Source: Lophius americanus (Eukaryota > Chordata > Actinopteri > Lophiiformes > Lophiidae). Taken from it: a stretch of 64,000 nucleotides of DNA. Position numbers and translations under genes: made by a program. The DNA is taken from the NCBI GenBank assembly GCA_037951165.1, contig JBBDHG010000166.1, forward strand, positions 1,683,501 through 1,747,500. The letters run 5' to 3'. Below the pieces are notes generated by a model, which was given only the letters and a program-made list of their open reading frames with translations, did not search any database and was not told where the DNA came from. Each line of letters opens with the position of its first letter. Positions within the stretch are counted from its first letter, which is position 1. This document shows, piece by piece, positions 44,455-55,789 of the stretch.

Positions 44455-45200
44455 TTAAAGAAGAAAAACATGTTTCTTTTAATAAGAAAGCGCCCTCTAG
44501 TGAGTAAAATATGCAGTACTGGAGTACAATCTCATATTAACTAGATTGATCACCTGGAGACGACTTATAGGCATCATATTTGGTCTAAGTGGAACCAATG
44601 GTTAGGATGTTGTGTCCGAAAAACAGTGTTTTGCAAAAGCTCCCCCTAGTGAGTAAAATACAAATGAACTATGAGCGAAAAAACACAATTTATACAAAGT
44701 ACATCCCCTTGACTCGATACATATGCACCAAATTTGGACTAAATGGGACCAACATATGAGAAATTACAGCTCAAAAAACTGAAAAACCGATTTTCAATAA
44801 AAAGCTCCCCCTGGTGAGTAAAATGTGAACTACTAGAGTAAAATACAACGTTTACAAGATACATGTAAATGTAAGTGTAAATACATAGACGAGTTGATTC
44901 ATATTCAGCAAATCTGGACTAGTTAGAACCAATGGTTTGGAAGTTATTTCTGAAAAACGGATTTTCAAAAAAAAAACTCCCCCTAGTGAGTAAAATATGA
45001 AATTTTAGAATAAATTACAATTTATGCACGATAGATCTTTGAGTCCATTCATATGCACCAATCCGAACTAAAACAGTTGAGATATTATTGCCTGACAATT
45101 TTGGAGCTAAAGCTCCACCTAGTATCAGAATTATACAAATGAATCTTCACAGAATCATTCCAGTTCTTCCTCACACTAAGAGGAAGAAAGCGATTGGAGT
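44455..45200 (+). repeat. Dispersed repeat family A, copy 7
   Basis: Monomer starts at 44491, 44640, 44805, 44977 and 45113 (spacings 149, 165, 172 and 136 bp). Four are main-type (CTAGTGAGTAAAATA) and the last is the end type, continuing to ATCATTCCAGTTCTTCCTC and ACACTAAG at 45165-45180. A single unit with four main-type monomers. Poly-A tracts preceding monomer starts (44965-44976) vary in length. Confidence 0.8.
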
Positions 45201-46560
45201 TGAGAAAATGTTCAGTTATCGGACGCGGCCATGATGATTACGACTTTCCAGGGCTATAAATATACGGATCGTAAATTGATGCTTTTACAGCGCGGAAGTT
45301 ATTACTAAGTTATTACCTAATGACTTTGCACCACCTCCACCTTTAAAAGTCCAGTAGCCTCTTTACTTTATTGCTCACATGTCGACCTGCTCCTGACCAC
45401 CGGCTATTTATAGCTCCTGTCCGCTTGGCTTCGCTTCCCGCTCGCCATTGAGGACGGAGACATTCTTCTATTAAACTCAGGTCCCATCTGCGCTCACACT
45501 CGTCCAGAAAGGAGCCGTCATCATCATCATCATCATCATCAGGCTATATCTCAGCGTCAGAACGGGCTCCAGGAACCCGGCTTCATACCAATCTGACACA
45601 ATTACCAAGAAAAAAAGAAAAGTGGGCCGGGACGTTTTCTCTTTAACTGGTGGGATGCGCCCATTTAAGCATTTCAGGACGTTTACCTTTTCTATTTTAT
45701 ATATATGATTCTTTTATAGTACATGTCTTGCTTCAGTGATTTATTTAACCTGGTAGCTCCCCCCCACCCTTGACTTGCCGCAGCTCATTACGTTGATTCT
45801 GATCCAAATTCACCTGAAAAACTGGGTCATTACAGAAATAGTCTGGTGGCTCGCTCTCCCATACAGGAAGCTCTGATTAATTGTTGACTGTAGGTCACTG
45901 TATGGAAGTGGTTTCAGAGAAACGCCGAAGACGAGGAAGGGGAAGCGGCGGACATTTTCACCAGTGTCCTCTTGTTTTTTTGATTGTTTTTTAAGAAAAA
46001 ATAGTTTGGGGATGTGGGTGAACACATATGATTATCCTTTAAGCCATTTTCCTGATCCTTTAAGTAGTGCAGAATTGAGCTTTTGCGCTTCCACCGCCCA
46101 AAATATGCTCCATAATCACTTATTATTCGTAGCCTGCCATAACATTGTGGGATGGTATTCGAACCATAACGCGTCTCCGTTGGCTAGAAGAGGCTTCTTG
46201 TCTCTGGAGTCACTTCAGCGGCGAGGTGGATTTAAGACAAGAGGTTCTGGATTTTTCGACTTTTTTTTCCCCTCCTCCTTTTGGGGCCAATTTTTCTCTC
46301 GGATTAAGTACAGGTGTCAAATGGTTTGAGGGCTTTTTTTGGGGGGGGGGGCAGGCAGTTCTCTCCGAAAGCAGGAGAGCAGAAATGATAGTGTTGGATC
46401 GAAGCGTTTCTGTGAGAGGAGCAGGAACTGAGAGGGGATCAGGGAGGATAAGAGCAGAGACAGAAGGAAGAGGTGAGATTGAAAAGAAACAACAGGAAAT
46501 GGTTCGGTTGTGGAAAGGTAAGCCCGGGTAAGCCCTTTGACAAGTGAGCTCTGGGCCGGG
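45201..46560. other. Unique non-coding stretch
   Basis: No gene recognised. (CAT)8 is at 45518-45541. 46370-46515 is purine-rich and ends in GGAAAGGTAAGC, donor-like, but no convincing exon can be built. Confidence 0.4.
45518..45541 (+). repeat. (CAT)8 microsatellite
   Basis: Eight consecutive CAT/ATC trinucleotides. Confidence 0.9.
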
Positions 46561-47079
46561 GGAAAAGCCGGTCACAGAAACAAAAATCCGCCAAGGTTGT
46601 TTTATTCATGCGGTGGACAACTCTGAATTTTTCATTTTTTTTAATTTTTCACAGGGATGCTCAAAAAAACAACAAGCAGAATACAAATGTCACTGAAGTC
46701 TCTCTCTCTCTGCGCTCCCTCTTTCATGCAAAGTATTTTTTTTCCTCCACGGATGCCATGTTGGACCATTCCTAAATGATTCAACGTTCTCTGACGGCGC
46801 TGGAATTGTGCTTTCATTCTCATCTCTTATTCTCTTTAATCAAACCATGCCTCTCACACATTTCATGCATTTATCATTCCATAAGGCGCCGGGAGGCCTG
46901 GTTTGATGGAATTGGCGAAAGCGTTGGCTACCGCGGCTCCCGACATCTGGCGAGTTAACCAGGAAGCGAAAAGTACGCAATTTGTATCACCAGTAGGGAC
47001 GAAATAAGTTGTCGAGGAACAACCCCCCCGAAACGTTCGGCACAACGAATTTAATCGCGCCTCAATATTAATCAACCAG
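46561..47079. other. Unique non-coding stretch
   Basis: No gene recognised. Enhancer-like words at 46590-46620 and 46860-46960, but weak. Confidence 0.4.
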
Positions 47080-47365
47080 TGGAAAATAGCAGGTTTGAAG
47101 AAACTAACGTTAGCATAGCGGCCGAAGCTAGCTGATCAAAGTCAACATTTGTTTTCTTTTTTTCACTTACGAATTTCGTACAATTAGTTTGTAAGAAACT
47201 TAACACGAATGGGACGGAGGCGCTGTTGATTTCACGAGGTCAGAACACATACACAATGTCGGCCATTCTTACTTTCACTGTAATCAAAAATAAGAGCACT
47301 TAAAATACACTAATCATTTTATCGGACAAAACAATTGCAATCGGATCAGTTCTACACGCAATTCA
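47080..47365. mobile_element. hAT-like element fragment related to 5770-6376
   Basis: Shares with the 6.0-6.3 kb element, in order: CTAACGTTAGCATAGCGGC, ACACATACACAATG(T/C)CG, AAGAGCACTTAAAATACA and a diverged ATCGGATCAG end. Non-coding relic. Confidence 0.4.
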
Positions 47366-48044
47366 AAGATCACACTCCTCCTCATGTATTGTCCAGACTT
47401 TTAGGAAGTTATATGTCAGCTTTATGTTTACCAATATTCTGTATTTGACTTATTTTACAACACAATTTGACTGACGGCTGAGAAAAACCTACAGGAGCGC
47501 CATTAGCCAGAGCAGACTCCTCTGGGTTTATCCTAACGACACCTACGTGATTCTTCCCGCAGATCCATGATCAGTGCGTTAAAAGGAATCCGGCGCTGAC
47601 CTAATAAGCCATATCTTTGCCTTTCTCTCCCACCGAGCGAAAAGCTATCAGGGAGCAGGAGTGAAGGGACCTTATCACAAAAGACATTCAAAAAAATGTG
47701 ACATATTTCCTCGGGGATAATTGCGCTTTCTGTCTCGGTGGCCCACTTCTTCCCTTCACTGCCATGTTTGGCTGCACGCGAATGACAATCAGCGGCGTCG
47801 CGCGCGAAGGCGGGGGGTCTCTGCGCCGAGGGCTCGAGGAAAAGAACGCCCTCCATTGGGAGAACCTTTTACTATTTCTATTTAATCCTGCAGCACTTGT
47901 GTGAAAGCGTTTGGTCAAATTCAGCCAAATGAAGATCCTCAGTTTTCATCCTTCTAATCTGAGACTTGCCCCCCGCCGGTACCCGTGGAAAAAACGCTCG
48001 AGTTTAAAAAAAAAGAAAGAAGAAAAGCGACCCGAACAGTCGCA
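47366..48044. other. Unique non-coding stretch
   Basis: No gene recognised. 47540-47900 is GC-rich and open on both strands without motifs. Confidence 0.4.
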
Positions 48045-48610
48045 CGGCTCGTAGAGGGTATTTATGTAATCTGGGGTCACCAGGGCTGACTCAAGCCCGA
48101 CTCAGAGCCGCCGTTGCAGAGAGCGGCCCAAGGACAGTAACAAATTTCCTAAATCCCTGGTAGACACAGAAAGTTAAGACAAGCAGCGCTGCACTAAAAA
48201 AAAAAAAACCATTTATCTTAGCATCCCACACAACCCATAGCCCAGATTTACGGCCCCCGGGGGCATCCAGAACTACCTAATCTTTTGGCAGCCAGCGCCG
48301 CAGATATCGATAGAGGGAATGTTCCACCAAGGCAGCTGGAGGAGGCCAACATCCCACAGCATGAGCCGTCCCCGGAAAAATGTTCTGGAGTCAAACACAG
48401 CAAAAGGTGGTGTGACACGCCACGTCACGCGCCGCGATTCATCTCGCGGGCCGCCATAGACGGGTTCTCCTTCCCAGAACTTGTCCTGCAAGATCATCAC
48501 GCCGCGCACGGCGTTAAGTGTTTATTGGTTATTCCGCAAAGCCGGGACTTTGATGAGAATTTGTACCCTCCGGAGACGGAGCGCAGCTGCTGTTCCATCA
48601 GGAGCGAATG
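48045..48610. promoter_or_regulatory. Candidate conserved non-coding element
   Basis: A long non-repetitive block with few simple repeats. Words include TTTATGTAATCTGGGG, GCTGACTCAAGC, CCATTTATCTTAGC and GATATCGATAG. The 111-codon plus-strand frame at 48285-48620 shows no known domain or splice context, so a regulatory reading is preferred. Inference. Confidence 0.3.
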
Positions 48611-50560
48611 CCTGGTTTGAAAACAAATAAAATAAAAAAATAATACCAGGGCCCGCCTCTCATCATTAGATCTAAAGCACTTTAATCCCGCACAGAGGCG
48701 GCGCTCCTCCTTCACGGAGAAGCTTGTCTTTGTATCCGTCACATATGGATCGCCTTTGTGAGGCGTTGGAGTGCATACCAAGTTCCTGATGTTGATCCTA
48801 CGCCCCCCCCCCCCTAGAGGGAGGTTTATCCTCAGGACCTCCACACAGACCGGAACGCTGGAGCTTCATTAAGGACATTTTTGGGTTTTAACGGTGGAAT
48901 GTTTTCATGTCAACCTCAGATCCTATGATATGTAAATAAGTCAGCGTTTAATCAAAATTGTTCCTCATAGCATGTTAAGGACAAAAATGTCCCCATAGAA
49001 AGTCATTAAGAATTCATCATTTTCTGGTGTTTCACAAAATAAATTTAGTAGAAAAAAAAAATAATCCAGACATTTAGTATATGGAATACAACTTTTTTTT
49101 TTTTTTTTGTATTTTTGACATTACATTTAAAAGATTAAGATTGAAAATTAAAATCCCTCTGTTAAAAAATAAAAAATAAAACAAACAAAATCCCATCTGG
49201 TTAATATATTATGAACATTTATGGTCAAGATTTAAAAAAAACAACAGCTATAATTCATGGATAAAAAGAAGGATAACACTGAGATGGAGAAGGTCACTCA
49301 CTCACGCTTTCATCTCTTCACATTAAAAGTAACGCAATTGACCGAGGTCATGTGCATAAAAGCTCTTTTTTCATTCTTGCGGACTGAACATTTGTTCTCT
49401 TGATTTATCTCACCCTTTTTTTTTTTCTTCTCCCTGCCAACTCATTAAACAATAAAAGCACAAAACAAATCACCCACACGCAAACGCACACAAACACCCA
49501 CGCAGGCCTGACTTTATGCCAGCCGGGCTCTTTCTTCCCCGCTGGGGTGATTTTTATTTTTTTTGTAATGGGTGACATTCCATTTTACTTCTTAAAGCTT
49601 TTCTTTCTCGTGTTTATGGAAACAACGCAAAGACTTTATGCTCTTAAGACATTTTACAGCCGGCGAGGAAACATCTCCTCATCGTAGGAATCTCCCAGGC
49701 TCCTCAGCGAGGGGGAACAGGAGCGGCCATGTTGTTGGGTCTCATCTACCTTCATGCCTGGTGAACGGGTCTTCAAATCCCCCCCGCTGGTTGTTCTGGT
49801 ACCAGCAATTCCGGCAGAGAGGAATAGTTTTCAGAGTGTCACCGTTTAGGGGCACGGCAGTTAAATGAATAAATGATGTGCCCTGGAGTTGCGTTTGAAA
49901 TCGGCGGATCTGATCTGATCTGACTTTTCACTCCAGCTAGCGAACATCCAAATGTTGGCAGGAAAACCTTTTTTTGTTTTTTTTTCTTCCCCCCCTCTCA
50001 GGATTCTGATGAAATTTGGAACAGGGTCAATGTTGAAAGTCATCCCACTGACAGGAGGCGCATAAAAGAAGGAGGATGTTTTTTAAAATAGCAGGGATCG
50101 ATTTGGAAAGGCCCGGAAGAATGACGATGATTTGGGGATAAATAAAAATATAAGAGCGCGTAAACAGAATCCACATTATGCATCGCCGCCGCTTCAGGCC
50201 CTCGTTGCTGCAATGTGGGCAGAGAATAGGAAGGGGAGATACTGAGCGTGTTGTGTGCAGTTTTTCAGGATGTGTAGACGACCCGGGGCCAAATCCGCCT
50301 GCAGCGTTCGGGCATGGCCTACTTCCAAGCGTGCAGCCATTAATGTCTTCTTCTACGCCGTTCAAAATGCACAAATGGGATTTTAATTCATTCCCGGTGT
50401 TCCGTATGAACTCTGCCTCTCTGTGTGTGTGTTTTCGTTCCTCTGCAATCGGCGCTGTAGTCCATCATTGTGTCCTTACATGTAGTGTGAATTGATTTCG
50501 GCAAGAGTTGTGTGTTTGAGGCGCCTCGCTGGATGACCTTGAGTGACCTCAGAACGCTGC
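48611..50560. other. Unique non-coding stretch
   Basis: No gene recognised. Poly-T at 49092-49109 and an AT-rich zone at 49060-49200. 49400-49700 and 50150-50480 have mild enhancer-like texture. Confidence 0.4.
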
Positions 50561-50851
50561 AGTGTATGAGGACGTGGATCTAGTAGTGGCCTTTTTTTTT
50601 TTTTTCTTTCTTTTTTTCGGAACGATGTCCTGCAGGAGACGTTCTAGGTGCGACGTCTCGGATTCAGGCGTCCGCGCTGATACGGCGGCCACCTCCTCTC
50701 TCTCCTCCGTGTGCAGCCACACGGCGGCCATGACATCATCAAGAAGGCGTGAGTTATAGCCCTATTGTTGGCTCCATGTCAGAGGACACTGCTGCAGTTT
50801 TGGATTCCACCGCGGCATCAGTCAAAGTGCGGAAATTGCTTTAATAGGTGT
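50561..50851. other. CpG-containing non-coding stretch
   Basis: ATG at 50730 in good context (GCGGCCATGA) is followed by a GGCGTGAGT donor-like site at 50745-50753, but the donor lacks the exon-side AG and no CpG island surrounds it. T-run at 50590-50605. Confidence 0.35.
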
Positions 50852-51781
50852 TTAAAGGTGCAGTGTGTAAAATGTATGGCCATCTCTTTGAATAAATGGA
50901 AAATGACATTTATAACAATATTTATATCCTTAAATAGTTGAATTCATATTCATTAATTCATATTCATATTCATCAGTTCATATTTTACTAAATAGGAGGA
51001 ACGTTTGTGGAACGCACCGTTTTTCTTCCATTACCTCCCAAGTCCAATTGTGTCTAAATTTATTTTAGATTTATTTTTACCCTATGAATTGACTCAAGGA
51101 AGTCTGTCTTGTTTTATTACTGTGTAGTTAACAGTATTTATCTTCTTACTGAGTCACTACTGGATCTGAATGAGACACGTTTAATTTGAGGAGTTCAACC
51201 AGGGGCATTGCTGTCAGAGACAGAAGCGTAGGCCTTCTTATTAAAATATATATTTTTTTTAATGGTAGTTTGGAAAAAAAGCCCCTTTAAATCTCCATAA
51301 GAGTGGATTATCAGGTTGCCGTGGAGACCGCCGTGTTACGCTGCCAGAAAGGCATTTCTGCATGTTCGAGTTCTTGTTGGATATCTATTTTGTGTTTTGA
51401 CTAATAGAGGACCGTAGTTATTATTCAGCACAAGAAAAAGCAGCAGAGCACCAAACCTTGCTGCCAAAGCAAACGTGAAGACCTGACTCGTGAAACCGTT
51501 ATACGCTACTGCTTACCAAGTGTTTGCTGCGTCGTCTCCTAGCCTGGCATCCATCCGCGGTTCGCCGATCTGATTTCCCAGGGTGAACTGCACGGACCTC
51601 GCCAGTTTGATTCGCAACATTTTCACGACTCGTTTCTTGGTTCTTACTGTTTTTGACTGCAAAAACAACAACTTTAGCCCATGACATCTGTTTGACAGTT
51701 GAAGGCCGCTGTATTCTCGGACAGCAACCGGTGAGCTACTGTCTAACGGATTCCACCGAATCTTACACTCTGCACCTTGGA
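50852..51781. mobile_element. TTAAAGG TIR element with a family A copy inside
   Basis: Left end TTAAAGGTGCAGTGTGTAAA (50852) followed by CTCTTTGAATAAATGGAAA. The right end has a reverse complement of TCCAAGGTGCAGAGTGTAAG (to 51781). The 930-bp length, versus about 600-650 for the other copies, is partly explained by the family A segment at 50990-51235. Confidence 0.65.
50990..51235 (-). repeat. Dispersed repeat family A, copy 8
   Basis: Minus orientation: GTTCATATTTTACTAAATAG, CCAATTGTGTCTAAATTTAT, TGAATTGACTCAAGGAAGTC and a TTTAATTTGAGGAGTTCAAC boundary word (51181-51200). One degenerate monomer plus the left boundary. Confidence 0.55.
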
Positions 51782-52589
51782 GGTTGTCCCTGAGCCCACT
51801 GGTAAAAACGGTTTGACTGGAACCGGGGGGCCATGTCCGACTCAGTTTTCTGCATCATAGTAAAGTGATCGGTGCGTTTCCCAAAGATGGGGGGCCGGCG
51901 GGGCGAGACCAAACCGGTGCGAAAACGCAGGATGCATTACCTAATAGATTTGGCAGAATTGCAGGGTTCAGGGTGGCCTGATAAAGCTGGGTTACAGTAC
52001 TTTAATCAATCACGAAGAACGTGAGCCAATTTAGGAAGGAGCCTGATATTCAAGATGGGCTTTCAGACAGGATTAGAAACAGTGAATGAAGAGGAGACAT
52101 ATCTGCCAGGGCGAGCTGAAAGGAGTCCTGTCAGGAGGCTGTGTTCCCTCCTCCATGTTTGATATTGAGGCATCATGTTTGATATTGAAGGCATCTCTCT
52201 TGCTCGCCCTCCACACAACCTATCCCACCCCCCTTTTCTCTTTCCAGGCTTGGATGATGCGGATGAGTGTTAGCAACAAGAGCGCACCGGTCCCCTCCAT
52301 TGTTTGCTCTCTAAGAAAGGGCACCGCCGGTTGAATGGTCCCTCAGAGCTCATCATCATCATCTGGATTACTAATAATATGTCGAATTTTAATGTGGACA
52401 TGCAACGAGCAGGGTAGGACAGCTGTTTGTGGAAACTAAACCTGGAGGAGGAGCAGATTTCTTTCCCTCCAGGGTGCATTTGTGGTTCCGGCAGCCCTGC
52501 CTGTGTCTCGTCTGAACACTATCAGCTAACTCAAAGCGGCTTTATTCACCAATTCTTCCCATCAGCGTAACACCCAGTGCAACGTTTTC
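51782..52589. other. Unique non-coding stretch
   Basis: No gene recognised. Confidence 0.4.
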
Positions 52590-53020
52590 AAAAATAATTA
52601 ACTATTTTCAAGGATTCCCTGCTGGCAAAGATCAGGTGAAGCTCCTAGCTGCAGCCCTGTAGCCCGGATCAATGGGGAAATCAGCCGGAGGATGTGCCGG
52701 TGCTGGGTGAGGGGATGGGTTCAGCTGTGGTGATTGATATCACCTCACTAATCCCCCTACATCTCCCCATAAATCCACCTGGCTGCAGCGCCGAATGAGC
52801 CTGTAATGTGATGAATTAAGGTGTAAATGCTCGGCGCGCATTTGCATTTCCAATTGTCGTGTCGCAGATGTCGATTATTGATTAATGGACCGAGATGAAA
52901 AGCTGTCAGGATTTCTAATTCCTCTCATTTCTTCTTTCCCGGCTAATATTCACGTGTCTGCGCTTAGGCTTACCTGATGCTATATAATCGCCGCACTAAT
53001 CCCCTCCCCCGCACCCACAC
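52590..53020. promoter_or_regulatory. Strong candidate conserved non-coding element
   Basis: Repeat-free block with stacked homeodomain/Otx/POU words: AATAATTAACTATTTTC, TGATTGATATCACC, two CACTAATCCCC sites (bicoid/Otx-type TAATCC) at about 52746 and 52995, GAATTAAGG, GCATTTGCATTTCC (octamer-like) and CGATTATTGATTAATGG. No coding potential. The density is high for random DNA of this composition. Conservation is not tested. Confidence 0.4.
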
Positions 53021-53105
53021 ATTACAAATGAATCCGTTTGATGTGTTAAATCACATTTTTCTTGCGATTACGTCTTGTTATGTCTCGATGCTGTGCTTCA
53101 AGAAG

Positions 53106-53235
53106 TTTAGCAGTCGGTGGTTCGATCCCCAGTCACTGCGTTCTACAGGCAGAAGTGCCGTTGGGCAAGTAATTATTGCCGCTGATGAGCCGGTGGCACT
53201 TTGTTCGGCCTCTGCCACCCCTGATTGAATATATG
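53106..53235 (+). mobile_element. tRNA-type SINE fragment
   Basis: B-box GGTTCGATCCCC at 53119-53130. This is followed by GTGCCGTTGGGCAAGTAATT, GCCGCTGATGAGCCGGTGGC and CGGCCTCTGCCACC, the order in a widespread percomorph SINE. Its natural GTGTG-rich tail leads straight into the microsatellite at 53231. Confidence 0.65.
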
Positions 53236-53270
53236 TGTGTGTGTGTCTGTGTGAGTGTATGTGTGCGTGT

Positions 53271-53327
<57 letters not shown>
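53231..53327 (+). repeat. (GT)n microsatellite
   Basis: About 48 GT dinucleotides, interrupted in the first half and pure at 53275-53327. Probably seeded by the SINE tail. Confidence 0.95.
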
Positions 53328-53328
<1 letters not shown>

Positions 53329-53440
53329 CAGGCCATTTCATTTCCTACAATTTCTCAAAAAGCTCCAAATGTTTTTCGAAAAAAGTTTTTGAATTGCTTT
53401 TTTTTTTTTACGAGGTGGGGAGCTGAAGGATGAATTAGAT

Positions 53441-53532
53441 TTAAAAAAAAAAAAAAAAACTTTTGAGTTGATAATGTAAAGGTTTTAATATCACGAGAGA
53501 AAAAAAAAGGCGGGGGGGGGGGGGGGGGGGGG
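53441..53532 (+). repeat. Poly-A (18) and poly-G (21) homopolymers
   Basis: A-run at 53442-53459 and G-run at 53512-53532 within 90 bp. The G-run is an expected weak point for polymerase slippage and assembly. Confidence 0.9.
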
Positions 53533-53761
53533 CAGTTAGATAGCCTTTTCTTGTAATAGGCTTTTATAAGATTGTTGTTTTTTTAGAAAATTGCAACTTT
53601 TTTCTGTAAATTGTTGACTTTTTCTCATAATACTAAAAACTTATTCTCCTTATAGTCAATTCTTATAAATAAATGTTCCATGTGGCCGTAATCTGTCTTA
53701 ATGTGGCGCAAGGTATGTTAAAATATATTCGATGATGACGATCTGCTCATGCTATTCATGC
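53533..53761. other. AT-rich spacer
   Basis: No gene. Confidence 0.5.
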
Positions 53762-54113
53762 ATTTACTAGAAGAGTGCCGGGAGTTATCTGTGACAGAAC
53801 AGTGGCAGCAGGAGTGAAGGGAACGGCTCACAAGACGGTAGTTAGAGCCGCTATGCTGGATGGTTTAGAGACGGTGGCTCAGACCAGAAGACAAGAGGCA
53901 GAGCAGAAATACGTTCAGATGTTCTCTTGGAGTGAGGAGGAGGGCTGGAGATGGAGATGTCAGGCAAGGGAAACAGGGGGAAGAGCAAAGAGGAGGTGTC
54001 TGGATGTGGTGAGGGAGGACATGCAGTTGGTTGGTGCAATGCAGATGATCCACTGTTGTGACCCCTAAAGGGAACAGCTGAAGGAAGAGGAAGAAGAAGA
54101 AGAAGAAGAAGAA
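53762..54113 (+). pseudogene. RTE/Expander-like LINE, 3' end of ORF2 and tail
   Basis: The plus frame reads KGTAHKTVVRAAMLDGLETV (53818-53877), the region downstream of the catalytic palm in Expander-like elements. It continues RRQEAEQK, then, after a deletion, GRAKRRCLDVVREDMQLVG and MIHCCDP. The tail CTGTTGTGACCCCTAAAGGG and agctgaagg is followed by an (AAG)n stretch at 54089-54113. 5'-truncated and internally deleted. Confidence 0.75.
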
Positions 54114-54349
54114 CTACAATCACGTCAAAGATCTATGGCACATCAGAACATGATAATTCTGGACATGTTTATCCAGAATACTTAGATATTTAAAGCTAAC
54201 GTAAAACTTGCTACTGTGATAATAAGCCAGTGATACTGCTGGTTATATAATAATAATGTTGCAGACTTACAACTATGATCAGATTATAGCTGAAACTGCA
54301 GAATTCAGTCGGGTGTCCGGTTTGATGTTTCTTCAAAAGCTGAACGTAA
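54114..54349. other. Unique non-coding stretch
   Basis: No gene recognised. Confidence 0.4.
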
Positions 54350-54800
54350 ACCCTGAAGAAAGCCACCATCCTTTCTCATTAATAACTAACTGATAACGGT
54401 AACAAGGAGAATGATATTTCTGTGCATGTAACAAAACTCCTAGAAGAAATCATTAATTCCACAAAAAAGAACTCATTTCCGGGCTGTTCCCTCAGAACTA
54501 TTAATTACTCAAGTTTGTCTTATTAATGGCCGATAGAAGTCCTGAGGTGCAGCCTGTAATTTCCCCTTATGTCATCTCATCTCTGACATGTCGCTTGCCA
54601 AATAATGAGCACACACATTTACATGTACTGCATAGCCTCGATATAAGAATTGCCAAATAGTGAACCCACGCTGATTAGTGAGAGAGAATTTAAAAAAATG
54701 TGTCCCTAAATGACAATTAATAACCTAATAAGTGTTTGAATCCTACTTAATAACCTAATTATGAAGCATTTATAAATCCTTAATAAAGGTTCGGGCTATA
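54350..54800. promoter_or_regulatory. Candidate conserved non-coding element
   Basis: Repeat-free block crowded with ATTA/TAAT words: CTCATTAATAACTAAC, AAATCATTAATTCC, ACTATTAATTACTC, CTTATTAATGGCC, ACAATTAATAACC and two TTAATAACCTAAT phrases. Such spacing is typical of homeodomain-bound enhancers. Not coding. Inference. Confidence 0.35.
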
Positions 54801-55789
54801 CTTACACTGAGGATGAAGGTCATCCCCTCAGATCTTTTATTGATGCTGTAATATACACAGTAATCACTCGTTGCTCTTTAGTGCTGACCTTTACTTAAAA
54901 GCACATCAGTGTCAGGTCGGTCCGAAAACTAATTACACTTTCAACAAAAAAAAAAAAAAGACATCACGTAGGAAAGTAGAGGAAAGACCTCCTTCTGTGT
55001 TTTCACCGGACTGTAATAAGCCTCGGCTCACAAATTCACCATGCTCTTCTTTTGTGCATATTAAAAGAGATACTGTGGGTTTTGTGCGTTTGTAGATTCT
55101 CAGGCTTTCGGTTAGAATGATGCGTTTGGCGTCGCTGCGTTATTTTTTCTCCAAATGCGTCTTAACTAATAACCAATCATCAATCACAGCTAATGAGTCT
55201 GGGGATGTATGAACACGCATGAGCCACAAGGGGAAAAGCTGCAAAAAAGCCATACTTATGATCAAGTTACACAAAAAGCTACACTTTAAGATCAGAAGAG
55301 ATTCATTTCCTGTCCTCTTCCTGTTCCTAACGCCTAATTTTACCTTCATGTGGACCGTCTATATTTGCACACTACTGTAATGCCATATTAGATCATTAAT
55401 TTTTCCTGCGACATCTGGGTCACGTTGGCGCCGCGGCGCGCCGCGTACGAGTCTTCGGAGTCCTTTTCCCCACTCAATGATAAAGCTGACCTTTCAGTTT
55501 TTTTTTAACCGGGAACTGCTGCATACTTACCTTGAGTTAAAGCTGCTCTTTGGCTTATTGTGCCACAGGGAGGATCATTTTCCCAGCATACTTACTGCAA
55601 ATATTGTAAATGCACTCACATAACGCTGCTACGTTACACAGGTGAGCCTCGACTGTTTCCGTTTGACGGTTAAAACTATAATAAACGTTACATTCTTCTG
55701 GAGGAGTTGTTAAGAATTTTCAATATAGTTCTATTCCCGAAAAAGTAGGGGATGTCCATCGCTGATCATTTGTGTTAACCGCGATAAAT
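54801..55789. other. Unique non-coding stretch
   Basis: No gene recognised. A 14-bp perfect palindrome CGCGGCGCGCCGCG is at 55432-55445. A-run at 54946-54959. Confidence 0.45.

Noticed and set aside
46370..46515. Purine-rich segment ending in AAAGGTAAGC as a possible exon
   Set aside because: No consistent reading frame with an acceptor and no recognisable protein.
50730..50753. ATG with good context followed by a donor-like GTGAGT
   Set aside because: Exon side lacks AG, no CpG promoter nearby, no downstream exon seen.
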